Assembly (NCBI GenBank): GCA_021325275.1
Contig: JAJPHL010000042.1
Coordinates: 1 to 64,000 of the forward strand
DNA length: 64,000 nucleotides
Reading direction: 5' to 3'
Source of the DNA: Terriglobia bacterium
Lineage (GTDB): Bacteria; Acidobacteriota; Terriglobia; JAJPHL01
Each line of letters opens with the position of its first letter. The first letter of the stretch is position 1. The translations under genes were made by a program, and so were the position numbers. This document shows, piece after piece, positions 1 to 9,368 of the stretch. The notes under the pieces are model-generated. The model worked only from the letters and a program-made list of their open reading frames with translations. It was not told where the DNA came from and did no database searches.

Positions 1-2
1 CG

Positions 3-467
3 CGCGATCGCGCGATTGTCGAGCTGTTGTACGGCTGCGGCTTGCGTGTGGCGGAGCTGGTCGGATTGAATCGCGTCGATATCGAGCCGGACGTGCTGCG
101 CGTGCGCGGGAAGGGAAGCAAGGAACGCATCGTGCCGTACGGCAAGCACGCCCGGCATGCGCTGGAAGCCTGCTTGGCCACGCATCGTAACGAAGCGGTG
201 TTCGTGAATCGCTGGGGCGGACGCCTGACCACGCGCACCGTCGAGGTGATCGTGAAGAAGTACGGGATGCTCTTCGCGGAAACGTCGGGACTGCATCCGC
301 ATTCCTTCCGCCACGCCTACGCCACGCATATGCTCGACTCCGGCGCCGACCTGCGCGCGATTCAGGAGTTATTGGGACACGCGCGGCTCTCAACCACGCA
401 GCGCTACACGCAGGTGTCGATCCAAAAACTCCTCGACGTCTATACGAAGAGTCACCCGAAGGCTTAG
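3..467 (+). CDS. Tyrosine recombinase (XerC/XerD-like), 5' truncated by the window edge
   Basis: C-terminal catalytic domain of a tyrosine recombinase, the family that resolves chromosome dimers or catalyses site-specific integration. The frame is open from base 3, so the true start lies outside the window. Visible motifs are the first catalytic Arg in CGLRVAEL, the beta-hairpin Lys in GKGSKERIVPYG, the HSFRHAYATH box with the His and Arg pair, LGHARLSTTQRYTQ with the second His, and the Tyr nucleophile in RYTQ. The spacing fits XerC/XerD better than phage integrases. XerC and XerD cannot be told apart from this fragment. The next gene starts 46 bp downstream. Confidence 0.9.
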   Translation, partial: RDRAIVELLYGCGLRVAELVGLNRVDIEPDVLRVRGKGSKERIVPYGKHARHALEACLATHRNEAVFVNRWGGRLTTRTVEVIVKKYGMLFAETSGLHPHSFRHAYATHMLDSGADLRAIQELLGHARLSTTQRYTQVSIQKLLDVYTKSHPKA

Positions 468-513
468 GCGGCGTTGCTTTACATCCAATGCCCTATCCTG
501 TAGCATCACGATT

Positions 514-1101
514 ATGAGGTTTCCGTTCGCCGTTCTGGATCGGCTGGAGGAAGAAGTGGAAAAAGTCCAGGAGCGCGCGCGCAAAGTGGCTGCGATTCTC
601 GACCAGAGGGGAATTCCTTACCAGATTGTCGGCGGGATCGCCGTCTACTCGTGGGTCGTCGCGATTGATCCCATCGCCGCGCGCACAACTCGGGATGTTG
701 ATATCTCGGTTCGCCGCGAAGATCTGCCGCGCGTCAGGGCCGCGCTCGCGGAAGCGGGCTATCGCTACGACGAAGCGCTCGGCGTGAAAATGCTACTGGA
801 GCCAGGCGTGCAACGCGCCCGCGATGCCATCCATCTTGTCATCGCGGGAGAAAAAGTTCGCCCTGAGTATGCCCACGCCGCACCACCGATTCCGAACGAT
901 CCGCCGCGCCCAAGTGGAGAGTTCGCGGTTATCGACCTGCCTTCATTAGTTCGGATGAAACTGACGAGTTTCCGCTTCAAAGACCGAGTGCATGTTCTCG
1001 ATCTTCTAGGCGTTGGACTGATCACGCCGGAAATCGAATCCTCGCTTCCACCAGACCTGATGGCGCGGCTTCAAGAGCTGAAGGACAATCCGGACTCCTA
1101 A
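514..1101 (+). CDS. Nucleotidyltransferase-fold protein (AbiEii/DUF6036-like)
   Basis: A 195-residue protein resembling the nucleotidyltransferase-fold proteins related to AbiEii-type toxins. It has an amphipathic helix at residues 1-30, then IVGGIAVYSW and TRDVDISV. These correspond to the GG motif and the Asp-x-Asp metal site of the polymerase-beta fold. No partner AbiEi-type antitoxin is seen next to it, so it may be a stand-alone nucleotidyltransferase rather than half of a toxin-antitoxin pair. Its stop codon overlaps that of the convergent OPT transporter by 4 bp. Substrate unknown. Confidence 0.7.
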   Translation: MRFPFAVLDRLEEEVEKVQERARKVAAILDQRGIPYQIVGGIAVYSWVVAIDPIAARTTRDVDISVRREDLPRVRAALAEAGYRYDEALGVKMLLEPGVQRARDAIHLVIAGEKVRPEYAHAAPPIPNDPPRPSGEFAVIDLPSLVRMKLTSFRFKDRVHVLDLLGVGLITPEIESSLPPDLMARLQELKDNPDS

Positions 1102-3260
1102 GCCTTCGGACCCGCGAGCGGTTTGCGCGCAAAGTAGAACAAGCTTCCCGCGAGCAGCGCGAACGCCACCACCGCGACCCAATCGTGATTCAGAAATGCC
1201 ATTGACGGGCCGAACTTCAGCGCGTCCTTGTGGACCCACCCCACATTTTCCGCGACCTTCAACGCCATGCCGCCGAGACCCATGATGCCGCCCGCCGCGA
1301 TCAATCCGCTGGCGTAGAGCGATCCGGGGCTAATTTCGCTTTCCGTGCCGCCGCTCTCACCGAGCGATAGGTCGACAAGCCAACGGACGACTCCACCGCA
1401 AAAGATGGCTGCCGTTGTAGCGATCGACAAATAGGATCCCACGGCGAACGCGAGCGAGCGAATGCCGAGCAACTCGATCGCGATCACCAGAAACACGCCG
1501 AGCATCACCAGTCCCCACGGCAACTTGCGCGTCAAGATGCCGTTGATCACCACCGACATCAGGCGAGCTTGCGGCGCGGCAGCGTCGGGTCCGCCGATGC
1601 CTTGCGTCCACTGCGTTTCCACGCGATCCGTCGCGGGATTGTAGAGATATTTTCCTTCCGGTATCGTTGGCGATCCCAACACGTTCAGCAGCCAATAGTT
1701 TTTTCCGTCGTGATCAAACGTTTTCGATTGGATCGCCACCCCTTCCGGCAAGTGATTCACATCCACAGCAAGTTGCGCGGGCGCGTATTTCTCGCCTGCC
1801 TTGTTCATCAGTGTCAACGTGAGACCCACCACGCAGACTGCCGCGAGCACGCCGATCACGAGCGCGAGTTGTTGGCGCCACGGGGTCGCGCCGACGAGGA
1901 ATCCGGTCTTCAAATCCTGCGATGTGTTGCCGGCGTTCGCCGCGGCGATGCAGACGACACCGCCGATGGTCAAGGCGAGCGCCGCGAACGCTTGCGACGT
2001 CCAGCCGGCGGCGACGAAAATCGCGGACGTCGCCATCAGCGTAGCGATGGTCATGCCGGAAATCGGCGCGGCCGATTGTCCGATAATGCCGACGATGCGC
2101 GAGGCGACCGTGACGAATAAGAATCCAAACGCCAGCACGAAGACCGACGCGGCGAGATTCGCGAACATGCTGGTTTCCGCGCCGGGAATCGGATTGAACG
2201 TAAGGAAACACCACAACATCGCGAGAAGCAATCCCGCGCCCGAGAGCGCGAAGCCGATGGGAATGTCATGTTCCCTGCGGCCGCGCGCGCCGCCCGCGTC
2301 GCCGCCGCCGAGTTCGCGCGCGCCCGCTGCGACCGCCGCGAAAATCGTGGGGAGCGTCTTCAACAGCGTGATCAATCCGGCGGCCGCCACCGCGCCCGCG
2401 CCGATATATCGGATGTAGCTCGACCACAATTGGTCCGAAGTCATTTGCGAAATCGGCACCGTGCCGGGATAGATCGGCACGGGTACGAGTGATCCGAAAA
2501 GTTTGATCGCCGGCATCATCACGAGCCACGAAAAAACACCTCCCGCGAAAATCACGCCGGCGATCTTCGGCCCGATGATGTAGCCGACACCCAGGTATTC
2601 CGATGTCATGTTGGCGCGAATCGACGCGCCGGGAATTCCCGGCGGACTGTAGTTCGGCTCCTTGGGAAACGCCGCGAAGAGATTCTCGTTTTGAAAAAAC
2701 GTGTAGAGGCCGCCGAGTCCCAAGCCGAAAAAGACGCGGCTGGCAAACGATCCGCCTTTGTCGCCGGCGACCAGAACGTCGGCGCACGCCGTGCCTTCCG
2801 GATACAAAAGATTGCCGTGTTCCTTCACGATCAACTGGCGGCGCAGCGGAATCATGAAGACCACGCCGAGCCATCCGCCGATCAGCGCGAGCGCGAAGAT
2901 GCGCCAGTAGCCGGGCAGCGGAAATCCCAAGAAGATGAGCGCGGGCAGAGTGAAAATCACGCCCGACGCCACCGACTCTCCCGCGGACCCGGTGGTCTGC
3001 ACGATGTTGTTTTCGAGAATGGTGGGCGCGCCGAACGGCGGCAAGTAGCGGCTCAGCGCGCGCAGCATGGAGATGCTGAGCACGGCGATGGGAATCGACG
3101 CCGACACCGTGAGGCCCGCGCGCAGTCCCACGTATACCGTGACGGCGCCGAAAATGATGCCGAAGATCGCGCCGAACAGAATGGCGCGAACGGTGAACTC
3201 GAAGCGTTTGTCACCGTCGGGGACATAAGGTTGAAACGCCGGTTCGGACGCTTTGGACAA
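1098..3260 (-). CDS. OPT-family oligopeptide transporter
   Basis: A polytopic inner-membrane protein of about 720 residues in the oligopeptide transporter family, which imports small peptides or metal chelates. The N-terminal region FGAIFGIIFGAVTVYVGLRA and the block around NNIVQTTGSAGESVASG are typical of bacterial OPT proteins, and about 14-16 hydrophobic segments are visible. The start is set to the TTG at 3260 because GGAGGAAA lies 6 nt upstream; a longer reading to 3308 has no such site and runs towards the divergent gene at 3323. It is convergent with and overlaps the gene at 514-1101. Confidence 0.88.
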   Translation of the reverse strand: MSKASEPAFQPYVPDGDKRFEFTVRAILFGAIFGIIFGAVTVYVGLRAGLTVSASIPIAVLSISMLRALSRYLPPFGAPTILENNIVQTTGSAGESVASGVIFTLPALIFLGFPLPGYWRIFALALIGGWLGVVFMIPLRRQLIVKEHGNLLYPEGTACADVLVAGDKGGSFASRVFFGLGLGGLYTFFQNENLFAAFPKEPNYSPPGIPGASIRANMTSEYLGVGYIIGPKIAGVIFAGGVFSWLVMMPAIKLFGSLVPVPIYPGTVPISQMTSDQLWSSYIRYIGAGAVAAAGLITLLKTLPTIFAAVAAGARELGGGDAGGARGRREHDIPIGFALSGAGLLLAMLWCFLTFNPIPGAETSMFANLAASVFVLAFGFLFVTVASRIVGIIGQSAAPISGMTIATLMATSAIFVAAGWTSQAFAALALTIGGVVCIAAANAGNTSQDLKTGFLVGATPWRQQLALVIGVLAAVCVVGLTLTLMNKAGEKYAPAQLAVDVNHLPEGVAIQSKTFDHDGKNYWLLNVLGSPTIPEGKYLYNPATDRVETQWTQGIGGPDAAAPQARLMSVVINGILTRKLPWGLVMLGVFLVIAIELLGIRSLAFAVGSYLSIATTAAIFCGGVVRWLVDLSLGESGGTESEISPGSLYASGLIAAGGIMGLGGMALKVAENVGWVHKDALKFGPSMAFLNHDWVAVVAFALLAGSLFYFARKPLAGPKA

Positions 3261-3322
3261 GGCGGGTTTCCTCCGCTGGCAACTTAGCACAAATACGCGG
3301 AGACTCAAGCGATAATCGGGAA

Positions 3323-4963
3323 ATGGCGAAGCGAGCCGCAGCCGCAGCTTTTCTGGCGCTTGTGTCGCTGGCGGTGTATGCCAATTCGCTGGGCAACGCT
3401 TTCTGCTACGACGATCACCAGTCGGTGGCCGAAAGCGAAGCGTTCACCTTGCCGCTGAGCGAATTGCTCTGGGCGGCGTCTCCCACGCCGGGATTGTGGC
3501 GTCCCGTGATTACGCTCGTGCAGGTGGGCATTCGGACGGTCGCCGGCGCGAATCCTTTTTGGTTTCACGCGGTGAATATAGCTGTCCACGCCGCAGTTGT
3601 CCTTCTCTTGTATCAATTGCTGCTCGATTTGCTGGAGCGTCCGCGCGTCGCGTTCGCGGCGGCGTTGTTGTTCGCGGTGCATCCTTTGCACACCGAAGCG
3701 GTGGACCCGGCCGTGGGTCTCATGGAATTGCTCGCCGCAGGATTCATGCTGGCGGCGTGGATTCTGCACGAGCGCGGCCTGTGGGTTGCGGCGTCCGCGT
3801 GTTTTTTGTTGGCATTGGGATCGAAGGAATCGGCGGTGGTGTTGCCTGCGCTGGTTTTGTTCGGGGATATCGCGCTGCCTCGACGAGTGAATGTTCGCCC
3901 ATACATCGGCTACGCCGCCGCGCTGGCGATGTATGCGGCGCTGCACATTCGTGGCGGCGGAATCTTCGGGCTCTACGAAACGCCGTTTGAGTACAACTCG
4001 CTCGCGGGGTTGCCGCCGCTCTTGCGCGCCGCCAACGCGATCCGCTTGCAACTCTTCATGCTGCACTTGCACTTTTGGCCTTGGCCGCTGAGCGCCGACT
4101 ACTCGCCGAATGCGATTCCCGTGATCCGCGATTGGTCCGTGCTCGCCGGATGGATCGCGGTGGCGCTCGCGTTGCTCGCGGCGTGGACGGTGGCGGCAAG
4201 GCGCTCGCGCGCGATCTTGCTGGCGGGAGCAATCTATCTGGCGGGATTCGCGGTGACGTCGAACATTTTCTTCGTCGCCGGGAATAGTATCGGCGAGCGG
4301 TGGGCGTATTTTCCGTCGATCGGATTTTGCTTGCTCCTGGGCCTCGGGTTCGAGTGGGTGGAAGCGCGCGTGCCCATGGCGGCCATCGGCGCGCTCTGTG
4401 CGATCGCCTTCGCTCTGTCGATGCTGACGATGATTCGCAACACACAGTGGAAAAACGACTGGGCCGTGGTCAACGCGACCGTTCGCGCGTATCCCGAGTG
4501 CGGACGCGCGCAATGTTACCTTGGCACTGAGCTGCTGAAACGCGGCGACATCGCAGGCGCGCGCCAGCATCTGGAAAAAGCGCGCGCGATTCTGCCGAAT
4601 TACTCGCCGGTCTACGCGGGACTCGCGTCGTTGGCGTTTCGTCAAGGCGATTGGCCGAGTGCGCAGCGCGAAATACTCGCCGCCATGCGCGCGGGCGATT
4701 GCGATCCCGACACCGCGACGACCTATGCCGCGCTCCTCCTGCAATCGGGACGCTTTCGTGAGGCGCTGGCGATGTTGAATTACCTGAGCCGCGACCAGCC
4801 GCGGTCGAGTCGCGTTTTTTCGAATCGCGCGGTGCTGTACTTCGCGCTGGGACGTCCCGATCTCGCCCGCGCCGACGCTGAGATGGCGCTGCGCCTCAAT
4901 CCCGACAACGTACAGGCTCGTGCTATGAGTTCAAGAATCGCAGCAACGGCAGCGCCGCGTTGA
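3323..4963 (+). CDS. TMTC-like membrane protein with C-terminal TPR repeats
   Basis: A 546-residue protein with about 10 transmembrane segments (residues 1-370) followed by TPR repeats (about 385-540). The first loop, GNAFCYDDHQSV, matches the short acidic first extracytoplasmic loop of PMT/TMTC-type glycosyltransferases (GT-C fold), where acidic residues bind the lipid-linked sugar. The HAVNIAVHAAVVLLLY and FAVHPLHTEAV motifs are shared with the protein at 30090-31967, so the two are paralogues. Likely role: transfer of sugar to exported proteins or to a lipid; this is inferred from the fold only. Its 3' end overlaps the convergent DUF2461 gene by 41 bp. Confidence 0.75.
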   Translation: MAKRAAAAAFLALVSLAVYANSLGNAFCYDDHQSVAESEAFTLPLSELLWAASPTPGLWRPVITLVQVGIRTVAGANPFWFHAVNIAVHAAVVLLLYQLLLDLLERPRVAFAAALLFAVHPLHTEAVDPAVGLMELLAAGFMLAAWILHERGLWVAASACFLLALGSKESAVVLPALVLFGDIALPRRVNVRPYIGYAAALAMYAALHIRGGGIFGLYETPFEYNSLAGLPPLLRAANAIRLQLFMLHLHFWPWPLSADYSPNAIPVIRDWSVLAGWIAVALALLAAWTVAARRSRAILLAGAIYLAGFAVTSNIFFVAGNSIGERWAYFPSIGFCLLLGLGFEWVEARVPMAAIGALCAIAFALSMLTMIRNTQWKNDWAVVNATVRAYPECGRAQCYLGTELLKRGDIAGARQHLEKARAILPNYSPVYAGLASLAFRQGDWPSAQREILAAMRAGDCDPDTATTYAALLLQSGRFREALAMLNYLSRDQPRSSRVFSNRAVLYFALGRPDLARADAEMALRLNPDNVQARAMSSRIAATAAPR

Positions 4964-5588
4964 AGTGTGCCAGCAACGTCTCGTAAAACTTGGGACTCAG
5001 CGCCGCTTCCGGCTTTAACTCCGCGCCGGCGATCCATTGTTTGTGTTTCAGCCACTCGGCCGCCGGGTGATCGGCGGGAAATCCACGCGGCACGCGTTTG
5101 AGTTTTTCGCCTTCAAGCTTTCCAAAGCGTTTGCGGAATTCGGGCGACGCGACAATGCTTTCGAACGCGCGCGGATGTTCCGCGATTTTCGTGCGCACGG
5201 CGAGCGCCTCCTGCGGCGTCGGCATGTAGAGTCCGCCGCCGATCCACACTTCGGTGGGCGCAATGTGAAAATAGAGTCCCGCGCCGAGTCCGCGTCCTTT
5301 GCCGCGCGGAGGAAAATGCGCGGCGGCGTGCGTCTTATACGGCGCCTTGTTCTTGCTGAAACGCACATCGCGATAAATCCGGAAAACCGATTTCGCGGGG
5401 TCGGCGACGTATTCGTCCGGCAGATCGTTCGCGAGCGCCATGACGAATTCGATCATCGGCGCCTTCACGAATCGCTCGTAGTCTTCCTTACGTTTCTGAA
5501 ACCACGGACGGCGATTGTTGCGCTTCAGCGAGCGGAGAAATTCGAGACCTTCTTTCGGAAAGCGCGGGTTTGAACGATGAAGTCGCAT
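4923..5588 (-). CDS. DUF2461 (TIGR02453) family protein
   Basis: A 221-residue cytoplasmic protein of the DUF2461 family, recognised from LEFLRSLKRNNRRPWFQKRK near the start, the middle block VFRIYRDVRFSKNKAPYKTH and the GAGLYFHI region. The biochemical function of the family is not established. Length and domain coverage are those of a full-length member. The 3' end overlaps the convergent TMTC-like gene, and the start is 26 bp from the divergent TonB receptor, so the two promoters must overlap. Confidence 0.85.
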   Translation of the reverse strand: MRLHRSNPRFPKEGLEFLRSLKRNNRRPWFQKRKEDYERFVKAPMIEFVMALANDLPDEYVADPAKSVFRIYRDVRFSKNKAPYKTHAAAHFPPRGKGRGLGAGLYFHIAPTEVWIGGGLYMPTPQEALAVRTKIAEHPRAFESIVASPEFRKRFGKLEGEKLKRVPRGFPADHPAAEWLKHKQWIAGAELKPEAALSPKFYETLLAHFNAALPLLRFLNS

Positions 5589-5614
5589 AGAGGGAATATG
5601 CTATCGTAAGTCGC

Positions 5615-7516
5615 ATGGCGAAGCGGCAAGTCTTCTTGGTGGGCGCGGTGTGCTTCTGCGCGTGCGCGGTCTACGCCGCCGATGACCCGCCTCGACAAGT
5701 CCAACCGCAAAAACCTTTGCACGAAGAAATCATCGTGACCGCCGCGGCGCAACCGCAGGAAATCGGACAGGCGGCGGCGCTCGTGACGCTCGTGACCAGC
5801 ACGGAACTGACGCGCTCGCCTTCCATGACGCTCGACGACACGCTGCGCGACGTGCCGGGATTCAGTTTGTTCCGCCGGACAAGTAGTCTCGTCGCGCATC
5901 CGACCACCGACGGCGTGTCGCTGCGCAACATCGGTCCGAGCGGCGCGGGACGCACGCTCGTGTTGTTCGACGGCATTCCTTTGAACGATCCTTTCGGCGG
6001 ATGGGTGTACTGGAATCGCGTGCCGCAAGAGGCCATTGAGAGCGTGGAAATTTCGCGCGGGGCTTCGAGCGGACTTTACGGTAGCGCGGCGATGGGCGGC
6101 GCGATTCAATTGCTCTCGCGTCCGCCGGATTTGCAGCAGATCACGCTCCAAGCCTTCGGCGCGAACCGCGGCACGTTCGATGGATCGCTCATGTATTCGG
6201 AGCGGCGCGGCAAGTGGTCGTGGCTGCTGGCGGGATCGGTTTTCGGCACCGAAGGATTTTATCTGCTCGCGCCGGTGAATCGCGGACGCGTTGATGTTCC
6301 CGCGAATTCGCGCTATCAGTCGTTCGACATGCGGGTCGGCTACGAAGATTGGCACTTCGGCATGAACGTTTACCACGAGAAGCGCGACAACGGCACGCCG
6401 TTGCAAGTGAACAACTCGCACATGGAGTTGATCGATTTCGGCGTGAAGAAGAAAAAAATCCAGTGGGAAACCTACGGACAGCCCGGCTGGTTCTACTCGA
6501 CGTTCTCGACGATTCCGGCGAATCGCAATTCCGAAACTTTGTCGATCGTGCAGCAAGTTCCCATCGCGGCCTTGGGCTCCTCGGTGGTGATCACGCCCGA
6601 CCCGACGTCGTGGGGCAAGTTCATGTTCGGCGCCGATTGGCGCTACGACCGCGCCAACAGCCTGGGGCAAAATCTCTCCGGCATCTTCGTGCAGGACACC
6701 GTCGCGCTCGGCAGCCGCGTGTCGCTCGTGGCCGGCGCGCGCGGCGACCAGTATCAGAACAGCGGCATTCACGCTACCGCCGATCCGCGCTTGGGTTTGA
6801 ACATTCGCGCGGGCGAAAAAACCACGGTGCGCATGTCGGTGTATCGCGGATTTCGCGCCGTCACGCTGAACGAATTGTACCGGCCGTTCCAGCAAGGCAG
6901 CACGCTGACGCTGCCGAATCCAAATCTGCGCGCGGAGAGTTTGTGGGGCGAGGAAATCGGCGCGGACTTTTTCCCTGTGTCGTGGGCCTTGTTTCGCGTG
7001 AATGGATTTTGGAATTCACTCGACAATCCCGTGGGCACGGGACCAACGTCGGTGATCGGCGGGCAAACGTTTCAGACACGCCAGAATATCGGCAATGCGA
7101 CAGGTAGGGGAGTAGAAACGGAGTTGCAACTCCATCGCGGCCGCTGGATGGGCCGGACGTCGTATTTGTATTCCGAGGCGACGGTTGACGCCACGGGATT
7201 ATGGCTGGTGCAGTCGGCGCGCCAGCAAGGCTCGGGACAAGTGGCGTACACCGGATACGTGACGATCACCGGCGACGTGCGGCTCGCCAGCCGGCAATTC
7301 GACAACTCGGCGAATACGATCTCGCTCGCCGGATACTCGACGTTTGGATTTTCGATTCGCAGGGCGATCACGCCACGCGTGGAGTTGTTCGCGGCCGGCG
7401 AAAACATGCTCAATCGTCAGATTGCGATTTCGCATTCGCCGACCGAACAGATTGGTACGCCGCGGATGGTCCACGCGGGCGCGAAATTCCAATTGGGAAA
7501 ACGCACAGGAAACTAG
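5615..7516 (+). CDS. TonB-dependent outer-membrane receptor
   Basis: A 633-residue outer-membrane receptor. It has a signal peptide (residues 1-21), a TonB-box-like segment HEEIIVTAA at 36-44, a plug domain (about 50-165, with LRDVPGFSLFRR, IGPSGAGRTLVLFDGIPLND and ISRGASSGLYGSAAMGG), and a beta-barrel to the C-terminus. It is short for the class and similar in size to BtuB-type receptors. No ligand can be assigned: the neighbours are a DUF2461 protein and a TIGR03435 protein, with no ABC importer beside it. Its stop codon lies at the edge of a hairpin repeat. Confidence 0.92.
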   Translation: MAKRQVFLVGAVCFCACAVYAADDPPRQVQPQKPLHEEIIVTAAAQPQEIGQAAALVTLVTSTELTRSPSMTLDDTLRDVPGFSLFRRTSSLVAHPTTDGVSLRNIGPSGAGRTLVLFDGIPLNDPFGGWVYWNRVPQEAIESVEISRGASSGLYGSAAMGGAIQLLSRPPDLQQITLQAFGANRGTFDGSLMYSERRGKWSWLLAGSVFGTEGFYLLAPVNRGRVDVPANSRYQSFDMRVGYEDWHFGMNVYHEKRDNGTPLQVNNSHMELIDFGVKKKKIQWETYGQPGWFYSTFSTIPANRNSETLSIVQQVPIAALGSSVVITPDPTSWGKFMFGADWRYDRANSLGQNLSGIFVQDTVALGSRVSLVAGARGDQYQNSGIHATADPRLGLNIRAGEKTTVRMSVYRGFRAVTLNELYRPFQQGSTLTLPNPNLRAESLWGEEIGADFFPVSWALFRVNGFWNSLDNPVGTGPTSVIGGQTFQTRQNIGNATGRGVETELQLHRGRWMGRTSYLYSEATVDATGLWLVQSARQQGSGQVAYTGYVTITGDVRLASRQFDNSANTISLAGYSTFGFSIRRAITPRVELFAAGENMLNRQIAISHSPTEQIGTPRMVHAGAKFQLGKRTGN

Positions 7517-7569
7517 TGCTGAATGCGTCCCGGTTTTTACTCAGCACTCAGGACTCAGCACTCAGCACT
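7515..7569. repeat. Family A word-repeat hairpin (ACTCAGC unit)
   Basis: AGTGCTGA at 7515-7522 pairs with TCAGCACT, which occurs at 7541-7548 and again at 7562-7569. The right side (7539-7569) consists of tandem 7-nt units of the form ACTCAGC or ACTCAGG. It sits between convergent genes and may act as a bidirectional terminator. The same unit recurs at 19616-19661. Confidence 0.75.
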
Positions 7570-7573
7570 TCTT

Positions 7574-9259
7574 TTAGTTGTCCGTCGGTTTCGCGTCGAC
7601 CTTATCGATCACCAACACCTGGACCATACGTTTCTTCTGCTCGAGCTTCAGTCCTAGTTGCTTGTCGATCGCTTCCGGTAGAGTCAGCGCGCCCGTGGGA
7701 TCGTTGGGCACGTCGTTCGACGCCTTCGGCGGGGCTGCGGCACCGTCGCCGCCGCGGCCGCCACCGCCGCCCGGGTTTTGAAATGCGCCGATCGGCGTAA
7801 AGCTCAGCACGAAATCATACGACCCGGTGAGTCCCGTAGCATCGAGCACGGGCGAGTGAATATATCCGGGCGCGATGTTTTGGAGTTGCTCAGCGAACTG
7901 CACCATGGTCATGTTCTCCACCGTCACGAGGCGGGAGAGCACAGGCGCTTTGTTGCGGGTGTCGGCCTTAGGATCGGGCGTCGCGGGACCTTCGTGGAAT
8001 CGCGTGCGCGCCGTGGGATCGGCTTGCTTCATATGCGGCTTGCCCGCCGATAGCGTGTACGCGTTGAGCATCCGTTCTTCCACGTGTGTCTTCAGATGGA
8101 AGCGCTCGGCCAGCAGCTTGTCCAACATCGCGATGGCCGTTTGGAAATCGAGGGTGGGACGCGGCGGGCCGTTCCCGCCCGGTCCGTTTCCGTTGGTGAA
8201 CACGACCATCGCCGATGGCGGCGCCTTGGCGATGATGTCCCAACGTTCGTCCATCGATTTCGGCGCATCCAGAACCATATCCGGCGTGTAGTTGTGTAAC
8301 TGTTGCACCATGAAGTTCAGCGACGCGCCTTGAATGTTGACTTGTCCGCTGGGAAGAACGTTGAATCGAACTCCTTGGAACGTGGGATCGGTCGGCTTGA
8401 TCGACGCGACTTCGAATTCCGGCGGGCCTTCTTCCAATCCCAAAGTTTTGGCGATGCCGGGCGCGTTGGGCGTCGGCTGGGCGTTGGCGCTATCCACGTT
8501 CAACACCGGTAGGGGCGCTTTGGTCGGCTCAATCTTCAGGCCGAGTTGCTTTTCGAGCGCCTCTTCCATCGTGACCTTTGTCGAGAGATCGGCGCCCGGC
8601 CGCACATTCAGCGAATAGCGCAGCGTGAATTCGTATTCACCCTTGAGTCCCGTTTGGTCGAGCACAGGCTTGTTGTAGAAAACGCGGTCCGACATCGGCA
8701 TGTTGTTGCGCAGATCGGCCACAAGATCCGCCATGCTCTTGCTCGTGCAGGTGTAGACGAATTGCGGGATCGCCGGCGGTTCCACGCGCGGTACGTCGCC
8801 CTTGCAGCCATGCTCGGCGCCTTCGGAGGCTTCCTTCAACTTCGACGCCTTGTTGGGCGCGGTGATCGCGTACGCCGGCATGGGCTTGGTGTCCTTGTGG
8901 ACCGCCAAGTGGAAACGCTCGGCCAGCAGTTGGCGCAGCATCGCGCGCGTCTCCTCGTGCTTGGTGTGTTCGGGGACCAACGCGATCAGGTCGTATTGAT
9001 TCATCTCCAGCCACGACGGTCCGCCAAAGACGTCGTTGTTATCCATGTGGTACGCCTCGGCGATCATGTCGAGCAGCGTGGCGAAGTGCATTTCATATCG
9101 CGTACCGCGCAGAAACGGTCCGTTGAGGAATGAATTCCGCGTTTTGATGGAAGGGTGAACGTCGGCGGCGAGAAACTTGGCGGCGGGTTCGCCTTCCTGG
9201 GCAAATGCCGTGACCGCCAGCAGTGCGGCGCAGCAAAAACTTGTAAAAGCTCGATTCAT
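7574..9259 (-). CDS. TIGR03435 family protein with two copies of the domain
   Basis: A secreted 561-residue protein with a signal peptide (residues 1-20). The second half (about 275-560) is a canonical TIGR03435 domain: FEVASIKPTDPT, a RFHLKTHVE-type block, TGLTGSYDFVLSF and a terminal QLGLKLEQKKRMVQVLVID. Residues about 25-245 repeat the same order of motifs in weaker form (RFHLAVHKDTKPMPAYAI, TGLKGEYEFTLRY, QLGLKIEPTKAPLPVLN). The family is abundant in acidobacteria and its function is unknown. The start ATG has GGGGAG 8 nt upstream. Compare the single-domain copy at 62586-63311. Confidence 0.88.
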   Translation of the reverse strand: MNRAFTSFCCAALLAVTAFAQEGEPAAKFLAADVHPSIKTRNSFLNGPFLRGTRYEMHFATLLDMIAEAYHMDNNDVFGGPSWLEMNQYDLIALVPEHTKHEETRAMLRQLLAERFHLAVHKDTKPMPAYAITAPNKASKLKEASEGAEHGCKGDVPRVEPPAIPQFVYTCTSKSMADLVADLRNNMPMSDRVFYNKPVLDQTGLKGEYEFTLRYSLNVRPGADLSTKVTMEEALEKQLGLKIEPTKAPLPVLNVDSANAQPTPNAPGIAKTLGLEEGPPEFEVASIKPTDPTFQGVRFNVLPSGQVNIQGASLNFMVQQLHNYTPDMVLDAPKSMDERWDIIAKAPPSAMVVFTNGNGPGGNGPPRPTLDFQTAIAMLDKLLAERFHLKTHVEERMLNAYTLSAGKPHMKQADPTARTRFHEGPATPDPKADTRNKAPVLSRLVTVENMTMVQFAEQLQNIAPGYIHSPVLDATGLTGSYDFVLSFTPIGAFQNPGGGGGRGGDGAAAPPKASNDVPNDPTGALTLPEAIDKQLGLKLEQKKRMVQVLVIDKVDAKPTDN

Positions 9260-9368
9260 GACAGTACTCCCCTAGGTGGTTGTGGAACGGCCTACAGTCA
9301 AGACGTACAAAGAGGACGAAAGTTTCCTGCTTTTATTGTGAAAAGATAGTAATAGACGCAGCACCCGG

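Noticed and set aside
7539-7569. CRISPR-like tandem repeats
   Set aside because: Units are 7 nt without spacers and there are no cas genes; they are arms of a hairpin.
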